A stretch of 64,000 bases of DNA, from contig NZ_AP018694.1 of assembly GCF_009689585.1 (NCBI RefSeq), positions 4,579,501 to 4,643,500 of the forward strand. Reading direction: 5' to 3'. Below the pieces are notes generated by a model, which saw nothing but the letters and a program-made list of their open reading frames with translations, ran no database searches and was not told the origin of the DNA. Made by a program: the position numbers and the translations under genes. Origin of the DNA: Aquipluma nitroreducens. Its GTDB lineage: Bacteria > Bacteroidota > Bacteroidia > Bacteroidales > Prolixibacteraceae. Positions 1 through 8,124 of the stretch are shown piece after piece. Numbering within the stretch: position 1 is the first letter of the stretch; each line of letters begins with the position of its first letter.

Positions 1-1
1 C

Positions 2-934
2 TATGGAGGTTACGGTAGCTCTTACGATTATGGCACGAATTATACCTATACTGATCAATCATCGGCTAATGATCAAATCCAAATAACTTCTGCTGTATCA
101 ATGGGATATGGTTATCGTTTACGTTGGCCCGATGATTATTTTACCATGTACCACGAGGTTTCATTTCAGCACTATCAGTTGCAGAATATGGCCGGGTATT
201 ATTATTTTCTGAACGATGGCTCTGGAACAGGAAATGGAGGTTTTAATAATTTCAGTTTTAAAACGGCATTTGGCCGGAATTCGATGGATAATCCATTGTA
301 TACCCGTAGAGGATCGAGCTTTACTTTATCTCTTCAATTGACTCCACCGTACTCGCTTCTTAATGGAGTCGATTACAGTAAAGTGGGATTGTCGGAACGA
401 TATAAATGGATTGAATATCATAAATGGATGTTTAAAGGCGATTGGTATTCACCACTATCGAAAAACACGAATTTAGTTTTACATACCAAATTTGAATATG
501 GTTTCTTGGGCCATTATAACAAATACAGGCAGTCACCTTTTGAAGGATTTCGCGTTGGAGGATCGGGTATGTCAGGATATAATCTTTACGGAAGCGACAT
601 TGTTTCACTTCGTGGTTACAAAGATTACAGTCTGAGTAGTTCTCAAGGGTCGAATATTTACAATAAGCTTTCTATGGAACTCAGGTATCCGGTTATCCTG
701 AAACCATCTTCAACCATCTATGTACTCGGATTTCTTGAAGCTGGTAATGCATGGAACGATTTTAGCGATTACAACCCTTTCAAACTTCACCGTTCGGCTG
801 GTGCAGGAGTTCGGATCTTTTTACCAATGTTTGGTTTAATGGGTATCGACTGGGGATATGGCTTCGATCAGGTTCCTGGCCAAAGCGATGCCGCCGGAAG
901 TCAGTTTCATTTCGTAATTGGTCAGCAATTTTAA
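2..934 (+). CDS. bamA: BamA-type outer membrane assembly barrel, C-terminal part (5' end outside window)
   Basis: The frame is open from base 2, before the first internal Met at 101, so this is the C-terminal ~310 residues of a longer protein. It would be the membrane-embedded barrel of the BAM complex that inserts outer-membrane proteins. What is seen: alternating aromatic/polar strands, a segment VGGSGMSGYNLYGSDIVSLRGYKDYSL typical of the BamA/Omp85 region leading to the conserved loop, and an ending GSQFHFVIGQQF with a terminal Phe as in outer-membrane barrels. Two periplasmic Skp/OmpH-like chaperone genes follow after 60 bp, and this order is common in Bacteroidota. POTRA domains, if present, lie outside the window, so BamA rather than another Omp85 member is an inference from context. 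Confidence 0.85.
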   Translation, partial: YGGYGSSYDYGTNYTYTDQSSANDQIQITSAVSMGYGYRLRWPDDYFTMYHEVSFQHYQLQNMAGYYYFLNDGSGTGNGGFNNFSFKTAFGRNSMDNPLYTRRGSSFTLSLQLTPPYSLLNGVDYSKVGLSERYKWIEYHKWMFKGDWYSPLSKNTNLVLHTKFEYGFLGHYNKYRQSPFEGFRVGGSGMSGYNLYGSDIVSLRGYKDYSLSSSQGSNIYNKLSMELRYPVILKPSSTIYVLGFLEAGNAWNDFSDYNPFKLHRSAGAGVRIFLPMFGLMGIDWGYGFDQVPGQSDAAGSQFHFVIGQQF

Positions 935-994
935 TTCAATAGTTTGGTCTGGAATTTGCTAAACCTCTAAAGAAATAATTTAAAACATAACGCA

Positions 995-1510
995 ATGAGG
1001 AAATTAGTTATTATCACAGGGATTTTATTACTGGCAACAGTAACTACATTTGCACAGAAATTTGCCTACGTTGATACAGAATACATTCTGGAAAACATTC
1101 CGTCTTATAAAGCAGCGCAGGAACAGTTGGATCAGTTATCCGGGCAATATCAGAAGGAACTGGAATCGATGCATGCCGAATTAGAACAGATGTACAAGGA
1201 CTTTCAATCTGAAAGTGTGTTGCTTTCGGATGAAATGAAACGTAAACGTGAAGATGTGATTGTCACCAAAGAAAAGGAATACAAAGAGTTGCAGCGCAAA
1301 TACTTTGGTAGGGAAGGTGATTTGTTTAAAAAGCGCAAGGGATTGGTAAAGCCAATTCAGGACGATATATTTAATGCGATTCAGGAAATCTCGACTGAAG
1401 GAAGTTATGCTGTGATATTTGATAAAGCGAATGGACTTACATTAATCTATACAAATCCAAAATTTGATCTTTCCGATCAGGTTTTGACCAAACTTGGGTA
1501 TAAAAATTAA
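995..1510 (+). CDS. ompH: OmpH/Skp family periplasmic chaperone, paralogue 1
   Basis: A 171-aa protein with an N-terminal signal peptide (about residues 1-20, ending TFAQ) and a long charged coiled-coil body, with KFAYVDTEYILENIPSYKAAQ at the start of the mature protein. That motif (xxYVDxxxILxxxPxYxxA) is characteristic of the OmpH/Skp family, which forms trimeric jellyfish-like holdases that keep unfolded outer-membrane proteins soluble in the periplasm. It lies 60 bp after the BamA-like gene and 39 bp before a second OmpH, probably in one operon. The body is rich in Glu/Lys (about residues 40-110) as expected for the tentacles. Confidence 0.92.
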   Translation: MRKLVIITGILLLATVTTFAQKFAYVDTEYILENIPSYKAAQEQLDQLSGQYQKELESMHAELEQMYKDFQSESVLLSDEMKRKREDVIVTKEKEYKELQRKYFGREGDLFKKRKGLVKPIQDDIFNAIQEISTEGSYAVIFDKANGLTLIYTNPKFDLSDQVLTKLGYKN

Positions 1511-1549
1511 TATTATAAATTTGTCAAAATAAATTAAATCTAGAAAAGT

Positions 1550-2065
1550 ATGAAAAGTGTTTTCAAAATTTGTGTTTTAGGGATTCTGTTGCTTTCAGCA
1601 GGTTTTGCCAATGCTCAGGCTCCAAAATTTGGTCATATCGATTTGCAGGCTCTTGTACAGATTATGCCAGAGAGAGCTACTGCTGAGAAACAATTTACCG
1701 CCTATCAGAAGGAGTTGGAAGATGCACTTGGTGTTATGCAGAAGGATTTCCAAACACTATACATGGATTATGCCGCAAAAAGAGATTCTTTGTCGGAGAC
1801 CGTGAGAAAAATGAAGGAAGATGATTTGAATGCTAAAAATGAACGGATTCAGACATACCAACAAAATGCACAACAGCAGCTCCAGACTAAACAGGCTGAA
1901 CTGTTAAAACCAGTATTTGATAAGGCTGATAAAGCCATTAAGGAGGTAGGTGCCGAAAAAGGTTTAGTTTATGTATTCGACATGAGTTCACGGGTAATTC
2001 TTTATAATTCAAAAGAAAGTGTTGATATTCTTCCTTTTGTAAAGACTAAATTGGGAATTCAATAA
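1550..2065 (+). CDS. OmpH/Skp family periplasmic chaperone, paralogue 2
   Basis: Also 171 aa, with a signal peptide (to about residue 23, FANAQA) followed by KFGHIDLQALVQIMPERATAEK, the same family signature as the gene before it. The coiled-coil part is Gln-rich (residues about 95-115) rather than Lys/Glu-rich, so the two are diverged paralogues and not a recent duplication. Predicted role: periplasmic chaperone for outer-membrane protein biogenesis. A strong intrinsic terminator follows 22 bp downstream, which would close the bamA-ompH-ompH transcript. Confidence 0.92.
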   Translation: MKSVFKICVLGILLLSAGFANAQAPKFGHIDLQALVQIMPERATAEKQFTAYQKELEDALGVMQKDFQTLYMDYAAKRDSLSETVRKMKEDDLNAKNERIQTYQQNAQQQLQTKQAELLKPVFDKADKAIKEVGAEKGLVYVFDMSSRVILYNSKESVDILPFVKTKLGIQ

Positions 2066-2087
2066 TAGGATCAATTAAAATATTGAG

Positions 2088-2118
2088 AAAAGCCATCTGA
2101 TTTCAGATGGCTTTTTTA
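2088..2118 (+). terminator. Intrinsic terminator after the ompH pair
   Basis: Stem AGCCATCTG (2091-2099) pairs with CAGATGGCT (2104-2112), 9 bp with a 4-nt loop, followed by a run of six T. It lies between the second ompH and murI, so murI is either transcribed from its own promoter or by read-through. Confidence 0.8.
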
Positions 2119-2141
2119 ATTTTGTTCAAACTCACAGAGAT

Positions 2142-2978
2142 ATGTCACATCAATTTCAACCCATCGGAGTTTTTGATTCAGGATATGGCGGATTAACCAT
2201 CCTGAAAGAATTCATCAACGTTATACCCGAATACGATTTCATTTATTTGGGCGATAATGCACGGGCACCATATGGTTCGCGTTCGTTTGAGGTTGTATAT
2301 GAATATACATTACAGGCAGTGACCAAACTTTTTGAAATGGGATGCCCCTTGGTTATTCTGGCGTGCAATACTGCATCTGCCAAAGCGCTCCGGAATATTC
2401 AGATGAATGATCTGCCTCAGATGGATCCAAACCTGAGGGTTTTAGGCGTTATTCGCCCCGCTGTTGAGGCGATAGGTGATTTTACCCGGAATGGGCATGT
2501 AGGGATACTGGGAACCACCGGAACAGTGCTTTCGAACTCTTACCCAATAGAGCTGGAGAAATGGGCCAACGGGAAAGTTGTGAAAACGACCCAAGAAGCT
2601 TGTCCAATATGGGTTCCTTTGGTCGAAAATAATGAGATCGATTCACCGGGAACCGAATACTTTGTTTCGAAGAATATTAATAATTTATTGTTGGCTGATC
2701 CTGAGATTGATTCAATTATTTTGGGTTGCACGCATTATCCTTTATTATTGCCTGTTATTCAGAAGTTTGTTCCTGAAGATATTCAACTTTTAGAACAGGG
2801 CAAGGTTGTGAGCAGCAAGTTGGTAGAATACTTAAGTCGTCATCCTGAAATGGATCAAAGATGCTCGAAATCAGGAATCGTAAAATATTACACTACTGAG
2901 AATGTTGAAATTTTCGAAAAAAATGCGGCCACATTCATCGGGCAACGAGTGAAATGCGAAAAGGTGATATTGAAATAG
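2142..2978 (+). CDS. murI: Glutamate racemase
   Basis: Cytosolic enzyme (278 aa) that converts L- to D-glutamate for peptidoglycan. Signature elements are visible: GVFDSGYGGLT near the N-terminus (substrate-binding Asp/Ser), the first catalytic cysteine C75 in ACNTAS, and the second catalytic cysteine C196 in LGCTHYP. Length fits the family (250-290 aa). The start at 2142 gives MSHQFQPIGVFDSG, placing the conserved motif at the usual distance from the N-terminus. It is the last gene on the plus strand before a convergent nucleotidyltransferase. Confidence 0.97.
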   Translation: MSHQFQPIGVFDSGYGGLTILKEFINVIPEYDFIYLGDNARAPYGSRSFEVVYEYTLQAVTKLFEMGCPLVILACNTASAKALRNIQMNDLPQMDPNLRVLGVIRPAVEAIGDFTRNGHVGILGTTGTVLSNSYPIELEKWANGKVVKTTQEACPIWVPLVENNEIDSPGTEYFVSKNINNLLLADPEIDSIILGCTHYPLLLPVIQKFVPEDIQLLEQGKVVSSKLVEYLSRHPEMDQRCSKSGIVKYYTTENVEIFEKNAATFIGQRVKCEKVILK

Positions 2979-3030
2979 CAAAAAGGAATTTAGAATCTGG
3001 TAGTTTGGCGGCGAATCACTGACTTTTTCA

Positions 3031-3066
3031 TCCGCTATCAGGTAAAGAACTTTACCTGATAGCGGA
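3031..3066. terminator. Perfect 17-bp hairpin between convergent genes
   Basis: Arms 3031-3047 and 3050-3066 are perfectly complementary (TCCGCTATCAGGTAAAG and its complement) with only two bases between them. It lies between the ends of murI and the convergent nucleotidyltransferase, so it probably stops transcription from both sides. No U-tract is present, so it may work mainly as a barrier or an mRNA 3'-end stabiliser. Confidence 0.6.
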
Positions 3067-3072
3067 CGTTGA

Positions 3073-3972
3073 TTACCAAAGTTTCGCGGGATAGATTCCC
3101 CGATCAGTCAAATTTTGTATTTGTTCAATCACAAATGGTTTATCTTCCTGATAAGTAACTCCAAACCAGGGAGAATCTGCATGTAAAACTTCAACGCTAA
3201 TCAGTCCGGTTTTAATCATTTCGAAAACAACAAAAGGGATGTAGAATTCCGATTTAGGCTGATTAATATGGTTTGTTAAGAAGTCAATGAATTGGGTTTC
3301 TATGTTTTCAAAGATCGAAGGATGAAATCCCCAGAAATTCATCGATACGGTTTCATGTCCGGTTAATTTAATCGTTTTATTCTCCTCCGATTCGCAGAGT
3401 ATTTCGCCTCCTTCAGGTCTTATTTTATGCGTCTCTGTGATTTTAGTTAATCGATTATTCTCGTCAGTTACACAGATTCCCCTTGAAACGGATCCAAATT
3501 CAGATAAGGTATTGTTTAAACGGTAACCTACCATTGCATATTTTTCTGGAGTAATTGCTTGTGTCAAATATTCAGCAATGACCCGGTATGCTTCAGCTCC
3601 ATAAAAATCATCGGCATTTATCACGGCAAACGGTTCGCTAATAGCATCTTTTGCCATCAACACAGCATGGCCAGTTCCCCAAGGTTTTTCACGTCCCTCA
3701 GGCAACTGAAATCCTTCAGGGAGCATATTGGTTTCCTGATATACATAGCTGATTTCAATTTTACCTGCAAGCTTGGATTCAAAGCGGGTTTTAAAACTTT
3801 CTGCAAAACTTTCACGAATAACAAAGACTACTTTGCCAAAGCCAGCTCTGATCGCATCATAAACTGAATATTCCAAAATTGTTTCACCATTTGGGCCAAC
3901 AGGTTCTATTTGTTTTAGTCCGCCAAAACGACTACCCATACCAGCCGCAAGAATTAAAAGAGTTGGTTTCAT
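3073..3972 (-). CDS. Sugar-phosphate nucleotidyltransferase
   Basis: A 299-aa protein of the NTP-transferase (GT-A-like) superfamily. The N-terminal nucleotide-binding signature LILAAGMGSRFGGLKQIEP is clear, and INADDFYG at about residue 115-122 carries the metal-binding Asp residues. Such enzymes join an NTP to a sugar 1-phosphate (or a related phosphate) to make an activated precursor; the exact substrate cannot be read from the sequence. It is a single gene, convergent with murI and co-oriented with the MFS gene upstream of it, from which a terminator separates it. Confidence 0.85.
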   Translation of the reverse strand: MKPTLLILAAGMGSRFGGLKQIEPVGPNGETILEYSVYDAIRAGFGKVVFVIRESFAESFKTRFESKLAGKIEISYVYQETNMLPEGFQLPEGREKPWGTGHAVLMAKDAISEPFAVINADDFYGAEAYRVIAEYLTQAITPEKYAMVGYRLNNTLSEFGSVSRGICVTDENNRLTKITETHKIRPEGGEILCESEENKTIKLTGHETVSMNFWGFHPSIFENIETQFIDFLTNHINQPKSEFYIPFVVFEMIKTGLISVEVLHADSPWFGVTYQEDKPFVIEQIQNLTDRGIYPAKLW

Positions 3973-4081
3973 TATATGTATTTTTATGTTGTATTTTTTT
4001 TAATTTGGTAAAGCAAAATTAGGCATTTATCTTGTTTTTTTCTGATAAACACAAATATTCAATCGATGTTTGTTTTAAAAG

Positions 4082-4108
4082 AAAAGGATGTCAGCCTGAC
4101 ATCCTTTT
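4082..4108 (-). terminator. Intrinsic terminator of the MFS gene
   Basis: GGATGTC (4086-4092) pairs with GACATCC (4098-4104), extended by AAAA/TTTT on both sides (4082-4108). Read on the minus strand it lies 30 bp after the MFS stop codon and ends in a T-run. Confidence 0.7.
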
Positions 4109-4136
4109 CTTTTAATTTATTCTATCTATCGGAAGT

Positions 4137-5459
4137 TTATTTTGTTTTAGGGAATTTCTTTTTAATAATTATTGAAAGTCCAATAAAAGCAATAATCAAA
4201 ATAACGGGTAAGATGGACATGTTTCTTAAAGTGGTTTGAGGACCTGATGTTTCGATTGATTTTCCCATAATTGGTAAAACCATGGAGGTGGCAACAAAGC
4301 CGGCCCCACCCAAAATTGACATTCCCAATGCGCCACTTTTGGGCACATACTCCGACGCTACGCCAATCATAGTTGGCCAGAAATAACAGACACCAACGGC
4401 AAACACTGCTGCTGAAAGTAAGGTCATAGCAGCACCATTGGAAATACTGAGCAACCATAAACCTACAGTAGCGATCACTGATGATCCCAGTAAAACTCCT
4501 GTTGGATTTAAACGGTGTATCAGACCTCCGGCGAAATAACGCCCAATGGCCATAATTCCTGTTACAACAACCAGTATAATCATTGGATTGATTCCGTTGG
4601 TCTCCAGTAGTGCATTAATCCATTGTGTTGTCCCCAACTCGGTGGAGGCGGTTAACAACATACAAAACAGCACCAAAGGAAATAATAAACTGATTTTATT
4701 GATTGCTCTTCCTTCAATAAGGACCAAAATCAAAATAATGCCAACGGCGATATAAGGATAAATACTGTCGAAATTTAAGCTTAATGATGGAACAGATGCA
4801 ATCAAGATCATTACTATCACGGTTGCAATTATTGTAAATGGGGCACCAACATTCCTCATCATCTCTTTGTAGCTTACACCACTCGAAACACGTTCTGTTT
4901 CCGGAATTTTCTGTCCCCAAAATAGAAACCCGTATATTGCCAATGGAATGAATAAAAGGCTTACCAATATCTCCCAGCGAAGGTTGAGTGTATCCATAAC
5001 TAGCCAAGCCAGTATTCCTCCAATTACAATTCCGCCAGGAAACCAAACATGAAACCGATTTAGCATTTTTGTTTTGTTATTGGGAAATAAAGTGGCAATA
5101 AGCGGATTGCATGCAGCTTCAACACTACCATTTCCGAAACCAATAAAAACATTTGCAATAAATAATGAAGTCATGTCTTTAGCTAACAGTAAAAGCACAA
5201 TTCCAATTAAGTGCATTCCAAAAGCCATCCTAATTATTGTTTTGGTTTTTACAAGGTCAATAATAAAACCACCAGCAAACATGGCAACAGCAAATCCCCA
5301 GAAAGCCGGTCCAAATGCATAGCCAATTTGCTCTTTAGTTAAGCCATAGTCAGTTGAAAAAACGCCCTCAATTTTAGCCCTGATAGCAAAAGTAATTGCT
5401 GTAACTAATAGCGCCAGACAAGCTGCAATAAATAGTCTTTTTTGATTTACATTTTCCAT
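4137..5459 (-). CDS. MFS transporter, FucP-like sugar permease family
   Basis: A 440-aa integral membrane protein with about 12 hydrophobic segments, of the major facilitator superfamily. The N-terminal half contains GPAFWGFAVAMFAGGFIIDLVKTK, which resembles the MFS loop 2-3 motif, and FIGFGNGSVEAACNPLIATLFP, typical of the fucose/glucose permease (FucP-like) branch. The likely role is proton-coupled sugar or sugar-derivative uptake through the inner membrane; the substrate is unknown. It stands alone on the minus strand, with 620 bp of non-coding DNA upstream. Confidence 0.85.
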   Translation of the reverse strand: MENVNQKRLFIAACLALLVTAITFAIRAKIEGVFSTDYGLTKEQIGYAFGPAFWGFAVAMFAGGFIIDLVKTKTIIRMAFGMHLIGIVLLLLAKDMTSLFIANVFIGFGNGSVEAACNPLIATLFPNNKTKMLNRFHVWFPGGIVIGGILAWLVMDTLNLRWEILVSLLFIPLAIYGFLFWGQKIPETERVSSGVSYKEMMRNVGAPFTIIATVIVMILIASVPSLSLNFDSIYPYIAVGIILILVLIEGRAINKISLLFPLVLFCMLLTASTELGTTQWINALLETNGINPMIILVVVTGIMAIGRYFAGGLIHRLNPTGVLLGSSVIATVGLWLLSISNGAAMTLLSAAVFAVGVCYFWPTMIGVASEYVPKSGALGMSILGGAGFVATSMVLPIMGKSIETSGPQTTLRNMSILPVILIIAFIGLSIIIKKKFPKTK

Positions 5460-5719
5460 AAGCTCATTTTCGTTAGTTAATATTTATGTCGATTATTTAG
5501 GTTTGAATCTAATGCATTACTTGTTAGATGAGTCGTGCGGATTTTAAAGCCTATTGAAGAAGGATTCGAAGGGTTCATAAGTTTATGATCTTGTTAGTTA
5601 GTTGTAAATGTAGGAAAAAATCAGAACAGAATATATCACTTGAGAAGGAGATAAATTTTCTTTTTTGAATGATTTATAATTGACTTTGATGAAATTGAAA
5701 AGTCAAATGATGTATTTTA
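5460..5719. other. Non-coding stretch upstream of the MFS gene
   Basis: No supported gene is seen. The region is AT-rich, should contain the promoter of the leftward MFS gene, and ends where the tandem duplication begins at 5720. No clear terminator or palindrome was recognised. Confidence 0.5.
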
Positions 5720-5795
5720 CAGATTCTAATAAACACGTAAAGCCCGATAAAAATCGAGCTTGTTATGAGGGTAATATGTGATTCAATTAACTTTT

Positions 5796-5980
5796 AAAAC
5801 CGGAATGGTTTCGAGCAAGTACCTGGTTGAACATGAACAATTAAGGAACAAGTACCAATCGAAGGCCTAAGCCGGGCGAACAACATTAACTATTTTTAAG
5901 AACTATTAAAAACTGGTTTGGATTTCGTGAATACCTGGTTTGAACAAGAACAATTAAGGAACAAGTATTAACCGAAGACC
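5796..5980 (+). repeat. Two imperfect ~70-bp direct repeats (A, B), copy 1
   Basis: A (5796-5866) and B (5907-5980) share the pattern AAAAC-TGG-TGG-TTTCG, TACCTGGTT, GAACA-GAACAATTAAGG, AACAAGTA, A-CGAAG. A shorter third element C lies at 6002-6041 (GAACAATTG, AAAGGAACAAGTATTAATC). They sit in the non-coding 3' region of the 509-aa gene. The same core occurs in inverted orientation just upstream of the peptide gene (7889-7935). Confidence 0.85.
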
Positions 5981-6079
5981 CGAACAACAACAAGATTTTA
6001 AGAACAATTGATAATAAAGGAACAAGTATTAATCATTAAAACATATAAAGAACAAGATTGCGAACGAACTAAGAATATA

Positions 6080-7609
6080 TTATTCTGAATATTTTATTTT
6101 ACCAAGGATTGATTGAGCCTTTTGCTGGTAGAATCCTTCGTTTTTAGCTATTTTCTTAAATTGTTTGTATGCTTTTTTGTTTTCATTGGTTTGCAGGTAA
6201 CAAAGCCCGATATACCACTCGGCCTGTTCGGTAAAAAGGTTGTCTTTGTCAACAATTACAGTTTCGTACTCTTTGATTGCATTTTGGTATTTGCCGGTTT
6301 CCTGAAGCGAGATCCCTGAGTAAAAATGCCCAACCATATTGTTTTGATCTTTGCTTATCACCTCGCTGAAAAGATCCAGGGCTGCATTATAGTCTTGATT
6401 TTCAAATTTTTGCAAAGCTTTTGTAAGCGTTTGGTTTGCAGTTAAGTTTGCAGAACGAACGATACCTGTAGCTTCATATTTGTTGTAGAATTTCTGATAG
6501 ATATCTTCCTGGGACGATTGTCTGGACAAAATTCCGGTAATACCCAATAAAAGTATAATAGATGCAGCAACTGTTGATACGAGGATACGTTTGGCTTTAA
6601 ATTTTCCGGAGAATGATCGCTCTGTTTGTTTGTTTGCTGCTATTTCACCTGCAATGTTTTGAAGATTGTTTCTCAACTGCATGACATCGGTTTCGGATAG
6701 TGCCAGATCGATGTTTTTGATTAACTCGATCTCATCCATCAATTTCTGATTCGATGTTAATTCAGCTTCAAACGAAGCCAGTTCTTCATTGGAAAGCTCA
6801 CTGTGGATGTAGCTTTCGAGTTCTTTTATATTTGCAGATGACTGAAATTCAGATCTTTGTATTTTGTTTAAAGAAGCTCTTAGGTTGATGATGTCGCTTT
6901 CAGCTGCTGCATGGTCAATTTCCTTGATTAGGCTTACTTCGCTGGCCAGGTCAGAATTGATTGCCAATTCTTCTTCAAATTGAATTTTAAGCTCCGAATC
7001 CATCTGGTTATAGATGTAATCTTCGATCTCTTCAACTGAATATTGGTGAGCCGGGATACTTTGAGCAACCTGCATTAAATTAGCCCTTAAATCAAATATG
7101 TCATGTTCTTCCAGTGCATTCTGGATGTCATCGAACAGTTCTTCTTCGAATGGACTAAATCCTGATTCTTCGTTACTTACAGAATTTGTGTCAAATTGTT
7201 CTTTATAGAACTGATGGATATTTTCCTTTCCGGCAATTTGGTGTTGATAAAGATGAATCTTTGGGAAAGAATGTCCGAAGTTGAAAATATCATCTGGATT
7301 GAATTGAGCATTACTGCTTTTTTGTGATGAAAATTCTTCAGTTAATCCAAAGCTGAAAGAATCAAAAACGCTAATATTTTCAATAGATGCACTTTCAGCC
7401 TGATTTTGAACGATTTGGTTCAGCGTGTTGCGTAGACTGATAACGTCCTGTTCGCACATGGCCTGTTCCACATCCAGATGAAGATTTACTTCTTCATTCA
7501 AGTCCGAATCGATCTCCAGTTGGATTTCAAATTCTTTTAACTCCGGTAGCGTTAATTCCGAGTTAAGGTACTTGTCTGTCTGTTCAAAATATTCTGATTT
7601 GCGTATCAT
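6080..7609 (-). CDS. Membrane anti-sigma-like protein with TPRs, copy 1
   Basis: A 509-aa protein without a signal peptide. The N-terminal half repeats a module of the form Y(L/I)xxELxxxELxxFExxLxxxxxLxxEVxLxxDxxxAxxExDVxxLRxxL at about residues 8-67, 194-251 and 262-320, with a partial one at 155-184. This helical Glu-rich module resembles the cytosolic part of Bacteroidota anti-sigma/TPR proteins. One TM segment lies at about residues 341-362, followed by a TPR region (390-500) that should face the periplasm. A stretch FDSFSFGLTEEF (83-94) resembles the 42-aa peptide encoded just upstream. Expected role: membrane-bound regulator of the nearby sigma factor; this is inference. Identical to the copy at 8409-9938. 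Confidence 0.8.
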   Translation of the reverse strand: MIRKSEYFEQTDKYLNSELTLPELKEFEIQLEIDSDLNEEVNLHLDVEQAMCEQDVISLRNTLNQIVQNQAESASIENISVFDSFSFGLTEEFSSQKSSNAQFNPDDIFNFGHSFPKIHLYQHQIAGKENIHQFYKEQFDTNSVSNEESGFSPFEEELFDDIQNALEEHDIFDLRANLMQVAQSIPAHQYSVEEIEDYIYNQMDSELKIQFEEELAINSDLASEVSLIKEIDHAAAESDIINLRASLNKIQRSEFQSSANIKELESYIHSELSNEELASFEAELTSNQKLMDEIELIKNIDLALSETDVMQLRNNLQNIAGEIAANKQTERSFSGKFKAKRILVSTVAASIILLLGITGILSRQSSQEDIYQKFYNKYEATGIVRSANLTANQTLTKALQKFENQDYNAALDLFSEVISKDQNNMVGHFYSGISLQETGKYQNAIKEYETVIVDKDNLFTEQAEWYIGLCYLQTNENKKAYKQFKKIAKNEGFYQQKAQSILGKIKYSE

Positions 7610-7750
7610 TTTGTTGTTTCTTAGAGTATTATAAGGCCTGAAATGGCGTTATAAAAGTGTTCAGTCTCCTGCTGTTTTGATCCAAAAGAAAAATTTGGAC
7701 TACAAGCAATCGAATGATAATAAAAAATGAATGATTTAATCTGGAAGAAA

Positions 7751-7879
7751 TTAGTTCAGATCAGCATATGAATCTGCAACTTTCCCACCTTTTACTAAAG
7801 AAAGTTCTTCAGCAGTTAACACGTCGAAAGAGAAAGAATCAAAATTTTTTGTTTCGTTGTTCGCAAATAAAGTTTTCAT
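7751..7879 (-). CDS. 42-aa double-glycine-leader peptide, copy 1
   Basis: A short ORF (ATG at 7879, TAA at 7751). The sequence begins MKTLFANNETKNFDSFSFDV, continues LTAEELSLVKGGK and ends VADSYADLN. The block LTxEELxxVKGG matches the leader consensus of double-glycine secreted peptides (bacteriocin/RiPP-like and Bacteroidota GG precursor families). Cleavage after G32 would release a 10-residue KVADSYADLN. The gene sits 141 bp upstream of the 509-aa gene in the same direction, probably co-transcribed. No dedicated C39-protease ABC exporter lies in this window. The motif and its identical second copy support it as real, but its function is unknown. Confidence 0.7.
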   Translation of the reverse strand: MKTLFANNETKNFDSFSFDVLTAEELSLVKGGKVADSYADLN

Positions 7880-7888
7880 TACTTTTGA

Positions 7889-7935
7889 TTTTAATGATTA
7901 ATACTTGTTCCTTAATTATTCTTGTTCGATGGTTT
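7889..7935 (-). promoter_or_regulatory. Conserved 5' element of the peptide gene, inverted copy of A/B/C repeats
   Basis: On the minus strand, directly upstream of the peptide ATG, lies GAACAAGAATAATTAAGG followed by AACAAGTATTAATCATTAAAA. The last 25 bases (7889-7913) are a perfect inverted copy of 6017-6041. A 30-base stretch matches 5942-5971 with one mismatch. It probably belongs to the 5' untranslated region or promoter; the exact role is unknown. Confidence 0.6.
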
Positions 7936-8124
7936 ATCCCTGAATCAGGCAAAAGGTAACCCCAGTATTTAGAAAAAAAATGAAATTTTTTTATTGAATT
8001 TGTTTAAGTTGCTTATATTCTGCTTGTTGATTATTAGAATTTTTTCCTCAGATTCTAATAAACACGTAAAGCCCGATAAAAATCGAGCTTGTTATGAGGG
8101 TAATATGTGATTCAATTAACTTTT

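Larger units (their letters stand above)
5720..7939. repeat. Tandem duplication, copy 1 (unit period 2329 bp)
   Basis: This segment recurs at 8049-10268, offset 2329 bp, and no difference was seen wherever the two were compared by eye; the 509-aa proteins they encode are identical. Identity starts abruptly at 5720/8049. It ends at 7940/10269, where single substitutions begin, and similarity fades by about 7985. Each copy holds the repeat-rich 3' region, the 509-aa gene and the 42-aa double-glycine peptide gene. About 109 bp of other sequence separates the copies. No transposase or flanking IS is present. Confidence 0.95.

Noticed and set aside
4162-5046. Overlapping 98- and 110-codon frames within the MFS gene
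   Set aside because: They lie in other frames of the same strand inside a convincing 440-aa transporter, so they are shadows.
5796-6041. Possible CRISPR array (repeated units A, B, C)
   Set aside because: Units are imperfect, of unequal length and spacing, and no cas genes are nearby.
7768-7959. 63-aa ORF on the plus strand, also at 10097-10288
   Set aside because: It is antisense to the 42-aa double-glycine peptide gene and its sequence has no recognisable features; the minus-strand peptide explains the conservation.
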